Assembly (NCBI GenBank): GCA_036925085.1
Contig: JAUPFP010000008.1
Span: 6,882,777-6,946,776, forward strand
Source of the DNA: Brachycybe producta
Taxonomy: Eukaryota > Arthropoda > Diplopoda > Playtdesmida > Andrognathidae
Length of the DNA: 64,000 nt
Reading direction: 5' to 3'
Below, in pieces: positions 22,001 through 33,439 of this stretch (the stretch's first letter is position 1; every line of letters begins with the position of its first letter). The translations under genes and the position numbers were made by a program. The notes under the pieces were generated by a model. The model did no database searches and was not told where the DNA came from. It saw only the letters and a program-made list of their open reading frames with translations.

Positions 22001-24582
22001 ATCCGCAAAGTAATGGTCTCGCCGAAAGGACGAATAAAAGCATTATTCAGACGATGAAAAAGTATCTGACTCCTGCGAAGAACCAGACTGATTGGGCTAC
22101 AAAACTGGATGAAGTTCTGGAATCGTACAACTCATCTGTACATTCATCCACGAAGTTTACGCCGTACAGACTCATGTTTGGGAGGGAGCCCAGAACTAAA
22201 GTAGACACCTTAGTTCCAGAACGACCAGTTATCGTGGATAACGAGGCAGGAAACCTCGTGGACGTTCGACAACAGGCGGAAGAACGCCAAGAAGAAGAAC
22301 TAAGAACAGCCAGGGCGAACCTGAAAGCAGCACATGATCGTCGAAAGAAGTACTACGACCAAAGGCATAAGAAGCCTTACGAGTACCAAATCGGACAGAA
22401 AGTACTTGTACGAGACATGCGGATCAGGCCTGGACAGAACAAGAAGTTCTTAACGAAATGGAGACAGGGATATACGATTGTGTCGAAAGTATCGGACACC
22501 GTATACCGATTGAGTTACGAGAATCGAGCTGGAAGATTAGTGGAGGACTCTGTAAACGTTGCAAACCTGAGACCACTATATGAGACTTACCAAAAGAACG
22601 GACCCAATGTTCCAACGACTGGAGACACCCTGGAGTCCATGGGTAACTCATCGCCAGAAGAATCCGAATCGGAACCTGTAAAAGAAAAAGAAATGACAGC
22701 GTTTGTCAAGAAAAAGAACTTACCTTCGCGTAAGAAGAGATGTTGTGGACACTGCAGATGCCAAAATGCTTGGATCGAATCTTCTGAGGATGAAGAAGAA
22801 ATTGAGATAATTACGAAAGCAATCCGAAAGCATTCTGACCGTAACGTCGAAATTAGAAGAAAAATGGCAGCAGACGATAACCAGCAGCAATTCTCATACT
22901 TACCTGGCGAAGATGCGATGAAATTCACCAGAGAATATGGTAACAAGACGAATTTTACCATGGAAACCATTGGATTTGTTGAAGAAATCAGCGAAATTCC
23001 TGAAGAAACGATGAAAATCGACGAAAAAGATGTAAATTCGCCGATGGAATTTCAAATGGAGGTGAAAAACGCGGAAGTTATCGATGAAACAACAAAAATG
23101 GACGATGATATCGATGCTAGTGACGCCACAAATGGAAATGACGTCCCAAATGAGGAAGTAAACAGGGAGCGGTCAATGACGCTACCAAGCATGGAAGAAA
23201 CACGTGGGCGGAGGGATACATTCAGTGAATTGTCAACTAGCCTCGCACCACTATGGATCCGGGTCCTATTGTTTATGTTCTTCATCACTGACAGCTTTGC
23301 CCATGTGTTGAACACATGTACAGGCACTATTTCTCATCATCTTTTTGTTTTGAAAAGTTTTCACCCATCCATCGTGGAAAATTGTGAAAATTTCTATCGC
23401 TCGATTACGGAAAGGATCAAAAGTTTTGTTTTACTTATGCAAATTTGGTTTACCATCGTGTGCGATTACGATGGCTGGTTTATGGAAAATAAGGGGGCTG
23501 CCCTTCCAGTCGAGATTGCCAACTCAGGTCTCACAGAAGACCTGTTGGTTCGCGGAGTTTGGCGTTGGAGGCAACGAAGGCCTCTCGTCAAACGAAACCG
23601 ACTCAACAGAGACCTGAGGAATCAATTAAGGTTGGAAATCCACAGCTTCTCTCATCATGGGCCAAATAATCGAGTAAAACTGAAGGATGTCCGCCCTCGT
23701 GAGCCTGGGCCAACATACAAGGACGACGTCGAAGTAACGGAGCCGAAGACTACCGCCAGGAGCAATATGGAAGCTCCTGGGAGTCCTAGGGCTTCTGTAA
23801 CGTCTCCTGGACCTACATCCTTTTTGACGAGACCAGCAGTCATGCAGAGGAACGCAAAAGTCACCGAAGTCACCGAAGGTCTGCCGAAACCGCCATCCTT
23901 CTGGAAAGAGACTTGCGCAGGAGCAAAGAAGATCCTGCTCAAGGATGAGCCATTTTGGACTACTAGAGGCCTTGGACTTTGTATTTTTAAGTACTATTTT
24001 ATACTTGTGTTTATCGTTTTGAGTATTTCCCTACTTGTTTTGTTTATGCACGCTTGCATTTATTCGGAACACATTTCTAGTATTTTTATACTTTTCGTTT
24101 TGTATTTTTACTGCATGCCTAAATTTTATACCAATGGGTATTTTTGCAAGGTCTTATTTTTGGAAGCACAGGGACGTGCTTATAAACTAGTTGGGGGGTG
24201 TAACGAATTCATCGTCAGAATTCGTTGTTGTATTGAAACACCCTGTAGTTTTAAGTATTTTGATCGATGGGTTTCACCTCATGCTTGGGGGTGGGCGGGA
24301 GGTTATCCAGACGATACCTCCCTACCCTACAGGATGAGGAAAAGACGGCAAATGAATTGTATCGTCAATTCTTATAGGATAATTCCTAGAAGAATTGACG
24401 ATATAGAACTTTTGGCCAGTGAAACACCGGTCAAGTGTGACGAAAAGGATACAGAAGTCCTTTTCGTAATTAAATTGTATTGTTATCGTTTGAAGAAGGA
24501 TCAACGAAGATCCTTCTGTATTGTTATAATTTATACATCTTATAGATGTTTTCGTTTTAGTGAAGTGATAGCTCACTTCTAG
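19048..24582 (+). CDS. pol: Pol: protease, RT, RNase H, integrase plus C-terminal extension
   Basis: The frame is continuous with the linker upstream of the TGA. Numbering from the TTG at 19051: the retropepsin active site is D3-S4-G5, with a GRD flap-partner motif near residue 73. RT spans about 300-520, with YLDD at 465-468. RNase H lies at about 607-735 with D614. The integrase zinc-binding module is H827, H834, C864, C867, and the catalytic triad is D896, D956 and E992 (35 residues between the last two). A GPY/F-like module is at about 1110-1175; no chromodomain is seen. Residues from about 1180 to 1716 are an extra region: acidic, with RKKR followed by a Cys cluster (1227-1235), NxT/S sites, a hydrophobic segment at about 1401-1417 and a long hydrophobic segment at about 1641-1690. 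The frame then runs into the 3' LTR. The catalytic domains look intact, but the upstream TGA would block normal expression. Confidence 0.95.
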   Translation, partial: FLADSGTGFTILSGTMAKEYGLRYGPIRNAPALGAVGGVPIKVLGQLWPTFELNGKQVTARMLIIDGKREALLGRDLGAAFDLIISMKTSKIYFANEMFYEGTRELLKKGSARSSLPWNFFKELKEEGCAQNSHLDNSYAIKAREESCVKAQGRITLNPGQALNLKVAAGRIIEENEVLMIETNDSLFNRKGIVVASSVLQGNGTSQLEVQLLNTTLESVGIGDRETIGHFELLEELEEEQACKVSEEENFRDIGEAPVDFEKEIQLGPELTDDQREELTILLKEFQPIFAFSSKDLGATNLTKHKIETGDNLPVRDTLRRCGPGERIVIDETLEEMKKSGVVRPSKSPYASPIVLVKKKDGSYRFCVDYRKLNAITKADTYPLPRIDDALDSMRGACYFATLDMKSGYWQFEMEESDIEKTAFTSHRGLFEFVRMPFGLRNAPATMQRALDILLAGHKWETCLVYLDDIVVFGRTFEEFLERLRTILDLLRTANLKLHPVKCFFGFQEVKYLGHLISPDGIRPDPDKVVAIKNFPVPDNVTAIRSFLGLAGYYRKHVPGFANIAKPMSDLTGKDIPFEWSVDCENAFRTLKNMLSKSPLVAVYDPKAAIFMHTDACGYGIGAMLYQKSEDKRRKEIIGSVSRVLRDAEKNYSTTDKECLAVIYGVTKFRPYLFQKPFTIVTDHHALCYMKTAARLEGRLGRWQLLMQEYDYKIIYKEGKLHIEADCLSRYPAGVPVNWKAIPEAEDLDDSVIFNVTLQWDWKVEQKLDPEILKIREELRNQPESPLHKLFCDYDNKLFACVFHGSSVPTLVNVVPKHLIPEVMRLCHDEPDAGHEGQTKTWNRARQRFYWNNMKHDIFKYVRSCEICQLHKLGTEKPEGFLQEMPIGKPCDCWGMDFIGPLVPSVGGNKHILLAVDYATRYCIAKAVKSTTALIVMNFLAKDVKRIFGIPEKLISDRGTPFVAKNTQEFLKINKIEHETTTAYHPQSNGLAERTNKSIIQTMKKYLTPAKNQTDWATKLDEVLESYNSSVHSSTKFTPYRLMFGREPRTKVDTLVPERPVIVDNEAGNLVDVRQQAEERQEEELRTARANLKAAHDRRKKYYDQRHKKPYEYQIGQKVLVRDMRIRPGQNKKFLTKWRQGYTIVSKVSDTVYRLSYENRAGRLVEDSVNVANLRPLYETYQKNGPNVPTTGDTLESMGNSSPEESESEPVKEKEMTAFVKKKNLPSRKKRCCGHCRCQNAWIESSEDEEEIEIITKAIRKHSDRNVEIRRKMAADDNQQQFSYLPGEDAMKFTREYGNKTNFTMETIGFVEEISEIPEETMKIDEKDVNSPMEFQMEVKNAEVIDETTKMDDDIDASDATNGNDVPNEEVNRERSMTLPSMEETRGRRDTFSELSTSLAPLWIRVLLFMFFITDSFAHVLNTCTGTISHHLFVLKSFHPSIVENCENFYRSITERIKSFVLLMQIWFTIVCDYDGWFMENKGAALPVEIANSGLTEDLLVRGVWRWRQRRPLVKRNRLNRDLRNQLRLEIHSFSHHGPNNRVKLKDVRPREPGPTYKDDVEVTEPKTTARSNMEAPGSPRASVTSPGPTSFLTRPAVMQRNAKVTEVTEGLPKPPSFWKETCAGAKKILLKDEPFWTTRGLGLCIFKYYFILVFIVLSISLLVLFMHACIYSEHISSIFILFVLYFYCMPKFYTNGYFCKVLFLEAQGRAYKLVGGCNEFIVRIRCCIETPCSFKYFDRWVSPHAWGWAGGYPDDTSLPYRMRKRRQMNCIVNSYRIIPRRIDDIELLASETPVKCDEKDTEVLFVIKLYCYRLKKDQRRSFCIVIIYTSYRCFRFSEVIAHF

Positions 24583-25080
24583 GTCCGAGTGTGTCCAAGA
24601 GACTTGGACACACCTGGAGCCTTTGTTATCATAATCAGATGTTTGCATTGTATTTTGAGTATAAATACAAGAGGTTGTAGATTGAGAGAGGAGTTGGACT
24701 TTATGCTTAAGACCTAGCAAGACCGATGCGATATCTCTCAATCTACAGGACTCTCTGTTTATTGAATAAAAGAGCATTTTCAACATATGAATTCAATGTG
24801 TGGACTCAGTCATTTTATGGGAGTGGGACTTAGAATTATAGCCGCCACGTAGCCGATGTTTCCACCGGACAACGAAGTCTCCAGCAGCCGAGTGTAAGAC
24901 GACATCTCTACAATATTCTCTACCACAGGTCTCCTGAGGTACCGACCCTTGTGTCCCTGGTGGTTAAGTAGCAACACAGGAGCCAATAGACCGAAAGACT
25001 TAATCATCAACATCCATTCGACACTTCTCGATGGCTAGTAGAGATCTCTCTACTAACCCTACGGAAACGGGGATGTTACA
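24199..25080 (+). repeat. 3' LTR of Ty3/gypsy element
   Basis: Essentially identical to 15646-16527. The Pol open frame runs through the first 384 nt of this LTR and stops at 24582, just after the hairpin cluster's sixth member. Confidence 0.97.
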
Positions 25081-25084
25081 TTAA

Positions 25085-26471
25085 GAATGTTTAGAAAGTA
25101 GAAAAGAACCAAAATGACAAGTTTCTGTTTATTTGTTGACAAAAATACAGATGACAAAAAAAAAGTTAGGCCCTACACTGTTTCTTATATGGTTTTTTTT
25201 CATAAAAGAAACATTGTAGACCTAATTTTTTTTTGTCATTTTTTCCTCAAAATAATTGAAACAATGAACTGACCAATGGCCATTGTTTGTTGTCCACTCA
25301 TTGTTTCGTTCTATATTATGTTTACTTTATACATGCATAGATGAAATTTAATTAGATCTCATCAAATGCATAGCTTTTAGGTGTTTATGGTGTGCTTTTT
25401 ATCCTCTAATGGCAATTTAATTTGAAAATTATGATTCTGGAAAGTTTTTCTCCCCGTTTTCTGTTTGTTAAAGGGTTGTTATTATTATGTACATGGTGAA
25501 GAGTGAACAATAGAAATGAATCTAATGATTGTACAGATGAATTAAAGCCAAAAAGTAACAATGCATTAAAATACAATTGTAGGGGAAAACACATGTGAAA
25601 ATTAGAACTAATTTACATTTAAATGGTAGCACATTTCTAAATGATAAATGAATTATGATACTTTTCCCTAGACGCAAATTTTACACAAATTATGTAGCTT
25701 TTTGTTCAGTTTTTAATCTGTTTTTGAAAAATGTACAGAGGAATTAGTCCAAGATCCCTACATGCAGGAAAAACCACCTGAAAATGTGACTGAAAAAGGA
25801 ATTTGACTAATTTAAATAATTCCATTTTTTGGGGCACATATTATTCAGAAGAAGAAAAAAGCTGAACTTGAATCAACTTTTTCAATTCTTTCACCAGGAA
25901 TTACATTTTATCAGTCAATAGGAAGGCGTTCTTAGGACACATCATTCTATAGGGCGCACCAGTTCAGTTTAAAGGAAGTTAACTGTGTTTTCAGTGATAA
26001 ATTGTTATTTTTGTTCACTTTGAAACAGTTTGTCAGTGATTTAAGTCTCACTTAATTTTTAAGGACTTTTGAATTGTTGTTGCTATTTGCTTAACAAAAT
26101 TTCAGTTAATATATTACACGAAATTACTAAGATGCTTATTTTAAATATGCGTGATAATATAGCATTATTATATTGTTGAATTTCATTCAAAATAAAACTG
26201 GAAAGGAAGAGGAATTTGGAAAAAATATTAATTTAAATACCAGTACAGAAATTCGACTTTAGTCAAGTAAATCGATTTTTTAATTTTGTTTTTCAAAAAA
26301 AAAAAAAATCCCTGACATACTTTTAAACTAACTTTCATTTTCCATTCAAATACAGCTTAAGTTTGAAATGTACAATGTAAAGAATTTCTGAAATCTTTAA
26401 GCTGATTTTCATATTAGCTATTATGAAAACTACTTTAGGTTCTGTTGATTTATTTTTTTTTTATTCAAATT
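25085..26471. other. Non-coding AT-rich spacer
   Basis: Low-complexity AT-rich sequence. No coding potential or clear repeat family recognised. Confidence 0.8.
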
Positions 26472-26473
26472 TA

Positions 26474-26845
26474 CAGGGTAGGCCATAAGTCACCCCGTAC
26501 CCCTAGATATTATCATTTTTCTAACTTATAATTACTTATACAATGACTTAGAAGACTAATAAGAGAGTTTTGCAAACAATTGGTAGAAGTGACAATGACA
26601 AAAAAGAAATAAACATTGCAATAACAGGATCTTGGACTTAAGATGGCAGATACGAGTAAACTTAGTTGCGAGTGTTTGGGTCCACGAAAGACCGCATACT
26701 GGGCAGACATAACACCAGCGATGTTATGTAAAATGTTGCAAAGGACCTGGAGACGTATCCGACTCTGCAGAGACAACAATGGAGCTCACACAGACCCATT
26801 AGATCCCTAGGTAAGCAGGGGTATGGTGACTTATGGCCCACCCTG
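26474..26845 (+). mobile_element. Tc1/mariner-derived MITE with transposase tail
   Basis: Terminal inverted repeats CAGGGTAGGCCATAAGTCACC and, reverse-complemented, CAGGGTGGGCCATAAGTCACC (20 of 21 identical), each flanked by TA. Just inside the right end the plus strand encodes a short reading segment ending DNNGAHTDPLDP-stop at about 26810. It resembles the last residues of mariner-type transposases, where a Gly-x-His motif precedes the stop. The 372-bp unit is therefore an internally deleted mariner-like element. The minus-strand ORF through it is a shadow. Confidence 0.88.
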
Positions 26846-26847
26846 TA

Positions 26848-28766
26848 GTTTATTTTTTTCTGGTTTTAGCTTTTATTCAGCTTAATTTTTTTAGCTTTTC
26901 TGTAGTTTAGCTGGAATTTTAAAGGTATGAAATATTATTTTCAATAAATGGCATATACATTCATCATAAGGTTGTTTATTTAAAAAAATAAATAGAAAAC
27001 TGTCATTTTTTTTTTCCTTTTCTAAATGCTATTTTAAAACACGTGTTAGTTCGATTACATTGAGTGATACGGAGTTTTAATCCTTTTCTGGAGACCCTTT
27101 TTAATTCAAATCTGACTTTGGTTGCCATAGTTATGTCAATTTTTTTTATTTATTTCTCTCTTAGAAACACAATTGTTCACGAATTGATTCAGTTTTCTCT
27201 TTCTCTGAGCATATTGAGTTCAATAGGTGTCTGAACTGTTACAAAGTTCAATTCAATTGAAAGAAACCCTTGAAAAATATTTCAGTGTGTTAGTTGCAGT
27301 TTTAAATTGAAAACTGACGTCACTGTGAAGCCCCGTCAGGCATATTTTAAGAAGGGCGTGATGGAGAAAAAAACATCCATGCCGATATAGAATATAAAAT
27401 TCTAAACTGATATAATTTGCATATCAATTTGATTCACGCATTTTTTTTCTCCCTTCAAATTAAGCAAAGGTCTTTTCACTTAGTTGGTATGTGGGCGCGT
27501 AACTATATGGAAGAAATTTGTGATTGTTGACAATATTTACATTTTTTCTATTTCCCCCCCCCCCCCACACACACACTACAAAGTAGTTTAGAAATTTGAA
27601 AATGCCAAAAAAAAAAAATGGTCAGCCTAAAAAAAAACATGAATTATTGATAAGATGCATTGATTTCATTTTTCAAGTTTGAACGATTTAATGTAAATAT
27701 GGTTGTGGTACGTGGAGGTGAGTTTGGGAATGGGCGAATTTGAAAGCAGTTTTTTTCTGTATATTTGTGCTCATTATGCAATGATGTTCGTGACGTGTGC
27801 GTACGCCACTGTGTGTGTGCCCGTGTTTATCAGTGCTGTGTGTTTCACCGTTTATACGTGTGAATCTGTGAGAGTATATGTTGGTGTGATTGTGCATGGC
27901 AAACTTTGTATGCATTTTATTTCATCTCATCTTTTGTATTTTTTTTGTGTGTGTTTGTGGTGATATTTGACATATTTGTGTGCGTATATGTGTTTTTTTT
28001 TTTCTTCCCCTGTCTCACATGCAAAATCATTTATTCCATTTCATTTGAACAGTAGAAAAAAGCCTATAAAGTTCCAAGCTATAATGTTCCTAGAAATATA
28101 TGCCGGAAAGCCTAAAACATGAAACCAATTCTAGATAAAGTCAATTATATAGATTAACGGTTTGTTTTTGGCATAATGCACATTGCACATTGCCTAAAAC
28201 TCTAGTAAATGTGTTCTCAATTTACTACGAATCTAGTGGTTCCTGCACATTGACATATAGTAAGTCTGATTTTAGGTAAGTTGTTCAAAGGAACTAAGTT
28301 TTTTTGAGTATGTCATGGAATAGGATGTGTGGTCTTTTTGTGCGTTCGTTCTATCTCAAGGGTATATGTGTGTGTGTGAGTGTATGTTACTGTGTGTGAA
28401 AGTATGTTTTCTTCCTGTGTGTCTGTGTGTGTGTATTTGTATTCCTTTATGAGATTTTTTTTTCCATCTCTATTTGCAAAAAAAAAAAAAAATTCTCATT
28501 TAGTTGTAAATTTATGCAGTTTTTGTTGAATGTTGTATTTTTTTGCAATTTTGAGCAACTCGATCTTAGAATATGAATCATAATAATGGACTCGGATTTC
28601 TCTTGAGAACCAAATATGTAAAAAGATACACGACTGACACTCAATAAATTTAACCACATGTTATATACATGTACATATATTTATGTATTATTATGTTGTG
28701 GATACACATTATTAGAATCTAGAAGTTGTGTGATGTTTGACTTTGTGATGGTTTCAATTCTAGTTT

Positions 28767-28799
<33 letters not shown>

Positions 28800-30038
28800 C
28801 TCTCTGTTCATGCTATGGTGGATCTAGATAATAAGGTATTTTTAGGAAATCTTCAGTAAGTCTGTAATGTATAGCTGAGCTTTTTTGCCATTGCTTTTTT
28901 TTTTCTTCTTCTTCTCTAAAGGACTCTAAAGGGCTCTAATGGGTGTGAAATAGGAGAATGGTTTTTCTAAGATAAAATCTAGCTTTTAGGAAGAAAAACA
29001 ATTTTTTCCCTGTTGTTGTCTTTGTAAATACAAAAAAAACTAAGCTTTCACCTTAAAATTTTGTCTCCATAAAATATGAACTAATATATCTACAGGACAT
29101 AGAGGTAATTCAGAAAATCAAAAAAAATGTTAAATTGGTATTTTTAGATATTCTTTATGAGAATTTTTATGAATAAAAACTATTCATGAATACATAATTA
29201 ATAAAAAAAATAACTATTCACAAAATAGTTGTATTTAGTTGTAAACTAATTCATTGCGTTTTTTTTTTCTGCACAATTTTTTTTTATTTCAAAATAAAAT
29301 TGAAACAATTCAACTCAAATGAGAAAAGAGAAATAAAAAAAGCATTCATTTTAAATTTTTAATTGCAGTTTAAGTTCTTAAATTTTAATTTGAACTAAAA
29401 GTTCCGCCAAAAAAAACATGCAACGACTAAAGGAAGATTCACATTCAACGTGTAACGTCAACGTTAAATATTTTGACGTGACGTTGACGGTAGTTTGTTT
29501 TGTGCAAATATAACTCTGGGACCTTGAAGACCTAGAATAATCATTTAATTTGTAATTTAATTTAGATATTCCAAGAGTGCTGCCTATCTTATTTTCAGAA
29601 GTTTTTATTATAAAATGTATAATCTATAAGTATATGTTATATGACTGGTCAAGATATCCTTAGCAAACAAAGGTCAGTAGAAGGGTCTCTTGTTATTTTT
29701 GCAATTTGTCAATCATCATTGATATTTGACGTTTGTTCAATTTTGCACGTGCTCAATTTGGCTTATTTTTCAATTTGAGACAATTTGGAGTTTGTTAAAT
29801 TTGTTTCTTCTTTAATTTGACACTTATTTAATTTGGCTTTTGTTCAAATTGGTGGGTTTTTTTGTGAAATTTGGCATTAAATCGACGCCTCATGTAAACC
29901 GCAAGTGACTCAGTGCCACCTGCTTTTCATGAAAAGCTAAAGGATGACGAGTAAGTGAGCTTGTTTAATATACTGTATAAATATGATAGAAGTAATAATA
30001 CTAATAATAATATGATATAAATGTGTGTGTTGATTTAC
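26848..30038. other. Non-coding stretch, probably intronic to the GPCR
   Basis: A C-run followed by (CA)n at 27555-27578, a TG-rich tract at 27760-28010 and 28360-28440, and (CT)n at about 28763-28806. I found no further exon of the adjacent receptor here. Confidence 0.7.
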
Positions 30039-30412
30039 CTCTCGATGCAAACAGACACGAGTGTCATAACAGAGGCATAGAGAGAGGCAACCTGTAGAAA
30101 ACGCAACAGTCGACACAGTGAGAGTCCCAGTTGCCACCCGCTGTTCATCATGAAGAGTACAATATCCGGTACGCAGACAACCATGATGACGAAATCGCTT
30201 ATGGCCAAGTTCATAATGAGCAAGTTTGTAACCGAAGAACGCATTCGTTTGTCACTGAGAACCACAAAAATGACTAGAAAGTTCCCCACCACTCCAACAA
30301 TACCAATGATAAAGAAGAGAGATGAGAGCATTATTATGGTGGGGATTGTGGTTGCTTGATGACTTCCACTCACCATCACATCAATGAACGTTGTGTCCGT
30401 TGAATTAGACAT
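30039..30412 (-). CDS. First coding exon of a rhodopsin-class peptide GPCR (partial)
   Basis: ATG at 30412 to a splice donor (GTAAAT) after 30039, 374 nt. The N-terminus carries an NST glycosylation site. TM1 (about residues 24-50) contains the class A GN motif. TM2 contains LAISD, matching the conserved LAxxD. The first extracellular loop has W and the conserved Cys (LSLC), followed by TM3, which ends CIER. Its last two residues are the start of the E/DRY motif, split by the intron. The pattern resembles neuropeptide receptors of bilaterians, but the ligand cannot be told from TM1-3. Exons for TM4-7 are expected at lower coordinates. None is recognisable back to the Ty3/gypsy element, so they may lie beyond a long intron, or the copy may be incomplete. 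Confidence 0.85.
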
Positions 30413-30794
30413 AATTTTATTTATTAATTATTAATATTATTATTGATGATAAACAAAAACCCTGCCACTGTCGCTTTTCCTCCTTTATATCTCTTGATTC
30501 TTTTTCAAAATCCTTTTTTACACTTGATTTAATCCACCAACGCGAGTGTCCATTTCTGTAAAAAAAAAACAAATCAAATTTGAAATGTTATTCTCACAAA
30601 AGGCCCTTTGCTAATTATCTACATTTTAATTAAAAGGGTCAAGTTTGTTTTCAAATTTTAGATTAAAAAATCCTTAGCAACATGATTCAATGAGAAATAC
30701 ATATGATACATACAGTACAGGATGTATTCCATCTTGTCCGATTCTATCACGCCCTATTTCTAATAAAATACTTAAGATAACGCCTAGTCTAAGT

Positions 30795-30845
30795 GGACTA
30801 ATGGGGTAAATTGACTACTGGGTCAAATGGACCACTGGGCTAAAA
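30795..30845 (+). repeat. Three-copy 17-bp tandem repeat
   Basis: Units of the form TGGACYAYTGGGYYAAA occur three times in a row with a few substitutions. Confidence 0.7.
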
Positions 30846-31835
30846 GGACAACAAATATAAATAAAAATATGTGTTGTTATTATTGACCATTGGCTTCACT
30901 GTAAGTTGTTCACGTCACCATTTGTGGCCAACTGAAATAAACTTTAATAATAATATAATAATAAATGTGATTTTTTTTTTCTAAAAGTATTTTAGGCCCT
31001 CTGGGCTGTTGCTTTGCAGGATATTATTCAAAATGTCTTCTTAATGAGTATTCTAAAATGCAAGAATAGTCACAAGAATTTTGTTCTTTTTCATTTGTAT
31101 ATTATTCAATGGCAACTTCTAAAACGCAGACGGATATATTTTCTTTTGAAAGTCTTTCAAAAGAAACTTTTATGAACATTTTTTTTCGTATTTTGCTTTT
31201 AAGTCTGTCATATGATTATCAAAATAGTAAATTTATATTTTTCTCAAATTACCATAAAACGTTTTATTTTCTATAAAAAATGATCACGAAAATATCATCA
31301 TTGCATTGCATCCATTTATTTTAAATCTTTTAACTTTGCTTAAAAGAAGTGTCTCAATTTAGAATTTACAGTTAAATGTTTTCAAAAATCCTTTTGAGTT
31401 TTATTTGCATATCAAAAGAACAATGAAAGTAACAATTTTGTCTCAATTTTTAAGGCAATTGCAATTGAGATGAATATTTTATGTTTTTTTTTACTCTTAC
31501 AGTTTTTTATGTGAGACAGTTATATAATTAAAATTTCAATGCTGACATTGTTGTTTTGAGATTAATACACTTGTTAAATTATTAAGTTGGACATTTAATT
31601 TTAAACTTGTTTTTTTAAAGCTTACGAGAGCGCATTACAAAAAAAATCTCATCAGTTAAAAAATCGTCTAGTCAAAACAAAACAAAAAAGATTTAAGATA
31701 TTTTTTCATTAAAGTCATTAGATAGTTTTCAGGCTAAATAGCATGATTAAAAGATCTTTCTGTTGATTTTGTTCACTTTTCAATTAGTTTTAAGATCACG
31801 ATTTATTGGTAAAAGTTTTGAACTGTATTTAGTAC

Positions 31836-32064
31836 TGTGCAATGCAGGGAAGCTGTAAGGGAGAGCTTTTTGAGTGCAATGCAGAGAAGTAATAAGGGGG
31901 AGCTTTTGAAGTGCAATGCAGAAAAGTTATAAGGTTACTAAGGGGGAGCTTTTGGAGTGCTATGCACGAAAATTGTAAGGGAGCGCTCTTCTAGTACAAT
32001 ACTGGAAAGTTATAAGGGAAAGGCAGGGAAATTGCAAGAAAAGACATTTGAAGTGCAATTCAGA
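31836..32064 (+). repeat. Degenerate ~37-bp tandem repeat
   Basis: Five to six copies of a unit beginning GTGCAATGCAG, with an internal TTATAAGGGGGAGCTTTTG. Copies three and five are enlarged by short insertions. Non-coding, an old minisatellite. Confidence 0.8.
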
Positions 32065-33439
32065 AAAAGTTTTTAAATTTGCAATTTAGAAACTAAGAAT
32101 GATTTCTCAAGAAGTTAAAAACTAAAATCCTTACCTTTTTTATAAGTTTGTTTAAATATTCTTGAGTTTCACTTTTACAAAAAATATAAAAACTTATTGT
32201 AGATGAAAAGTTTGTAAGATGATATACACAAATACATTTAATGGATGTAAAGCGTTCACACTCACACTTGCTATCTTTTTTCCGTGACTCAATCACTTAA
32301 AATCAAATGCAAATGTAAGAAGATAAATAACTTAAAGAAAAGGACAGACAAATTGGATGATGCGAAAACGATCGCATCTGCAGACTGTCAAGTTGAAAAC
32401 CAACTGAGATGAACCTTTTAAACACACATTTTAAACGCTGATTTCTTGTTTTGTTCTAAAGAGGGCGCCTCGAACCACATTTTTTTTTAACAATAGAAAA
32501 AAAAAATTCATTCATCATTTTTTTTTCTCCTTTCACATTGTCAACGCCAACAATATAAACTTATTTCATTCTCAACCTCCCCCCCCCCTACATACACACA
32601 TAGAAAAGAAGTTTTAACATTAAAAAAAACGAAATGCTTTTTTATAACGAGTATATCATTGATAATAATATATTCTAGATTAATAATTAATTACACACCT
32701 ACACTAAGCAAACACAATTTGACTTTTTTATTATTACTAAAAACAAAATTGGATATGTTGCTTTAATTAAGAAACGAATTATCAAAGAAAAATGCCTCGG
32801 GAGTTATACAATTAGGAAAAAAGAAAAAAAAAATGATTGCGTGTGTAGGTTTTTTATGAGGCAATTGTTCCACCCTGTAAATGTCTTAGTGTTATGTAGG
32901 TGGATCACGGATTCACTTACCTTGAGTAATGTCATTAATCTGAGTGGTGTTTCATACAAAAACACACTCACAGGTGCAAACTTGTCACATTCTTAACAAC
33001 CAGTGTAACTTTTCTTACTCTGCTCTGATTAATGACAAGTCTCAGTTGAGTAGAATAAAGTATGCTGAGAGTTTTTAAGAGCTTGGGAGTTATACTGTAG
33101 TAGTACATACATAAGCATACATACTATATACCTATACCACTGATGTAAAAAAAAGCAATTCAGTATATGATGTTTAGAGTTGTCATTTGTCTCAATTGAG
33201 AATGTGAGAGAGTGTCATCTGTTGTTGTTTTTTCTTAACATTATGATTTATTGTGATTTATATTGGGCTGCTTAAATTGTATCCTTAATTTAATGGCATT
33301 TGTGTTTTCTGTTGTAATTATTAATATTAAATTATTTTATTGTCATACATTACTACTGTATAAAATGTATTTATATGCTGTATTTTTTAAAGAATTTGAA
33401 ATATACAGGCGAACTTTCTAGTATGATATTCTTGTAGAT

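Larger units (their letters stand above)
15646..25080 (+). mobile_element. Young Ty3/gypsy LTR retrotransposon
   Basis: Two 882-bp direct repeats (15646-16527 and 24199-25080) start TGTAACG and end GATGTTACA. They are flanked by the duplicated target TTAA (15642-15645 and 25081-25084). The copies differ at about two positions (for example near 16136 and 24689), so insertion is very recent. A tRNA-Ala-like primer site follows the 5' LTR and a G-run precedes the 3' LTR. The order is Gag with one CCHC knuckle, protease, RT, RNase H, integrase with HHCC and DD35E, then a long extra C-terminal region. The domain order RT-RNaseH-IN places it in Ty3/gypsy (Metaviridae). I do not assign a clade. Confidence 0.97.
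30413..33439. other. Non-coding AT-rich stretch upstream of the GPCR exon
   Basis: Should include the receptor's 5' UTR and promoter, but no diagnostic motif is seen. It contains two short tandem repeats annotated separately and many homopolymers. Confidence 0.75.

Noticed and set aside
26513-26779. Minus-strand 88-aa ORF
   Set aside because: Antisense to the mariner transposase remnant inside a MITE.
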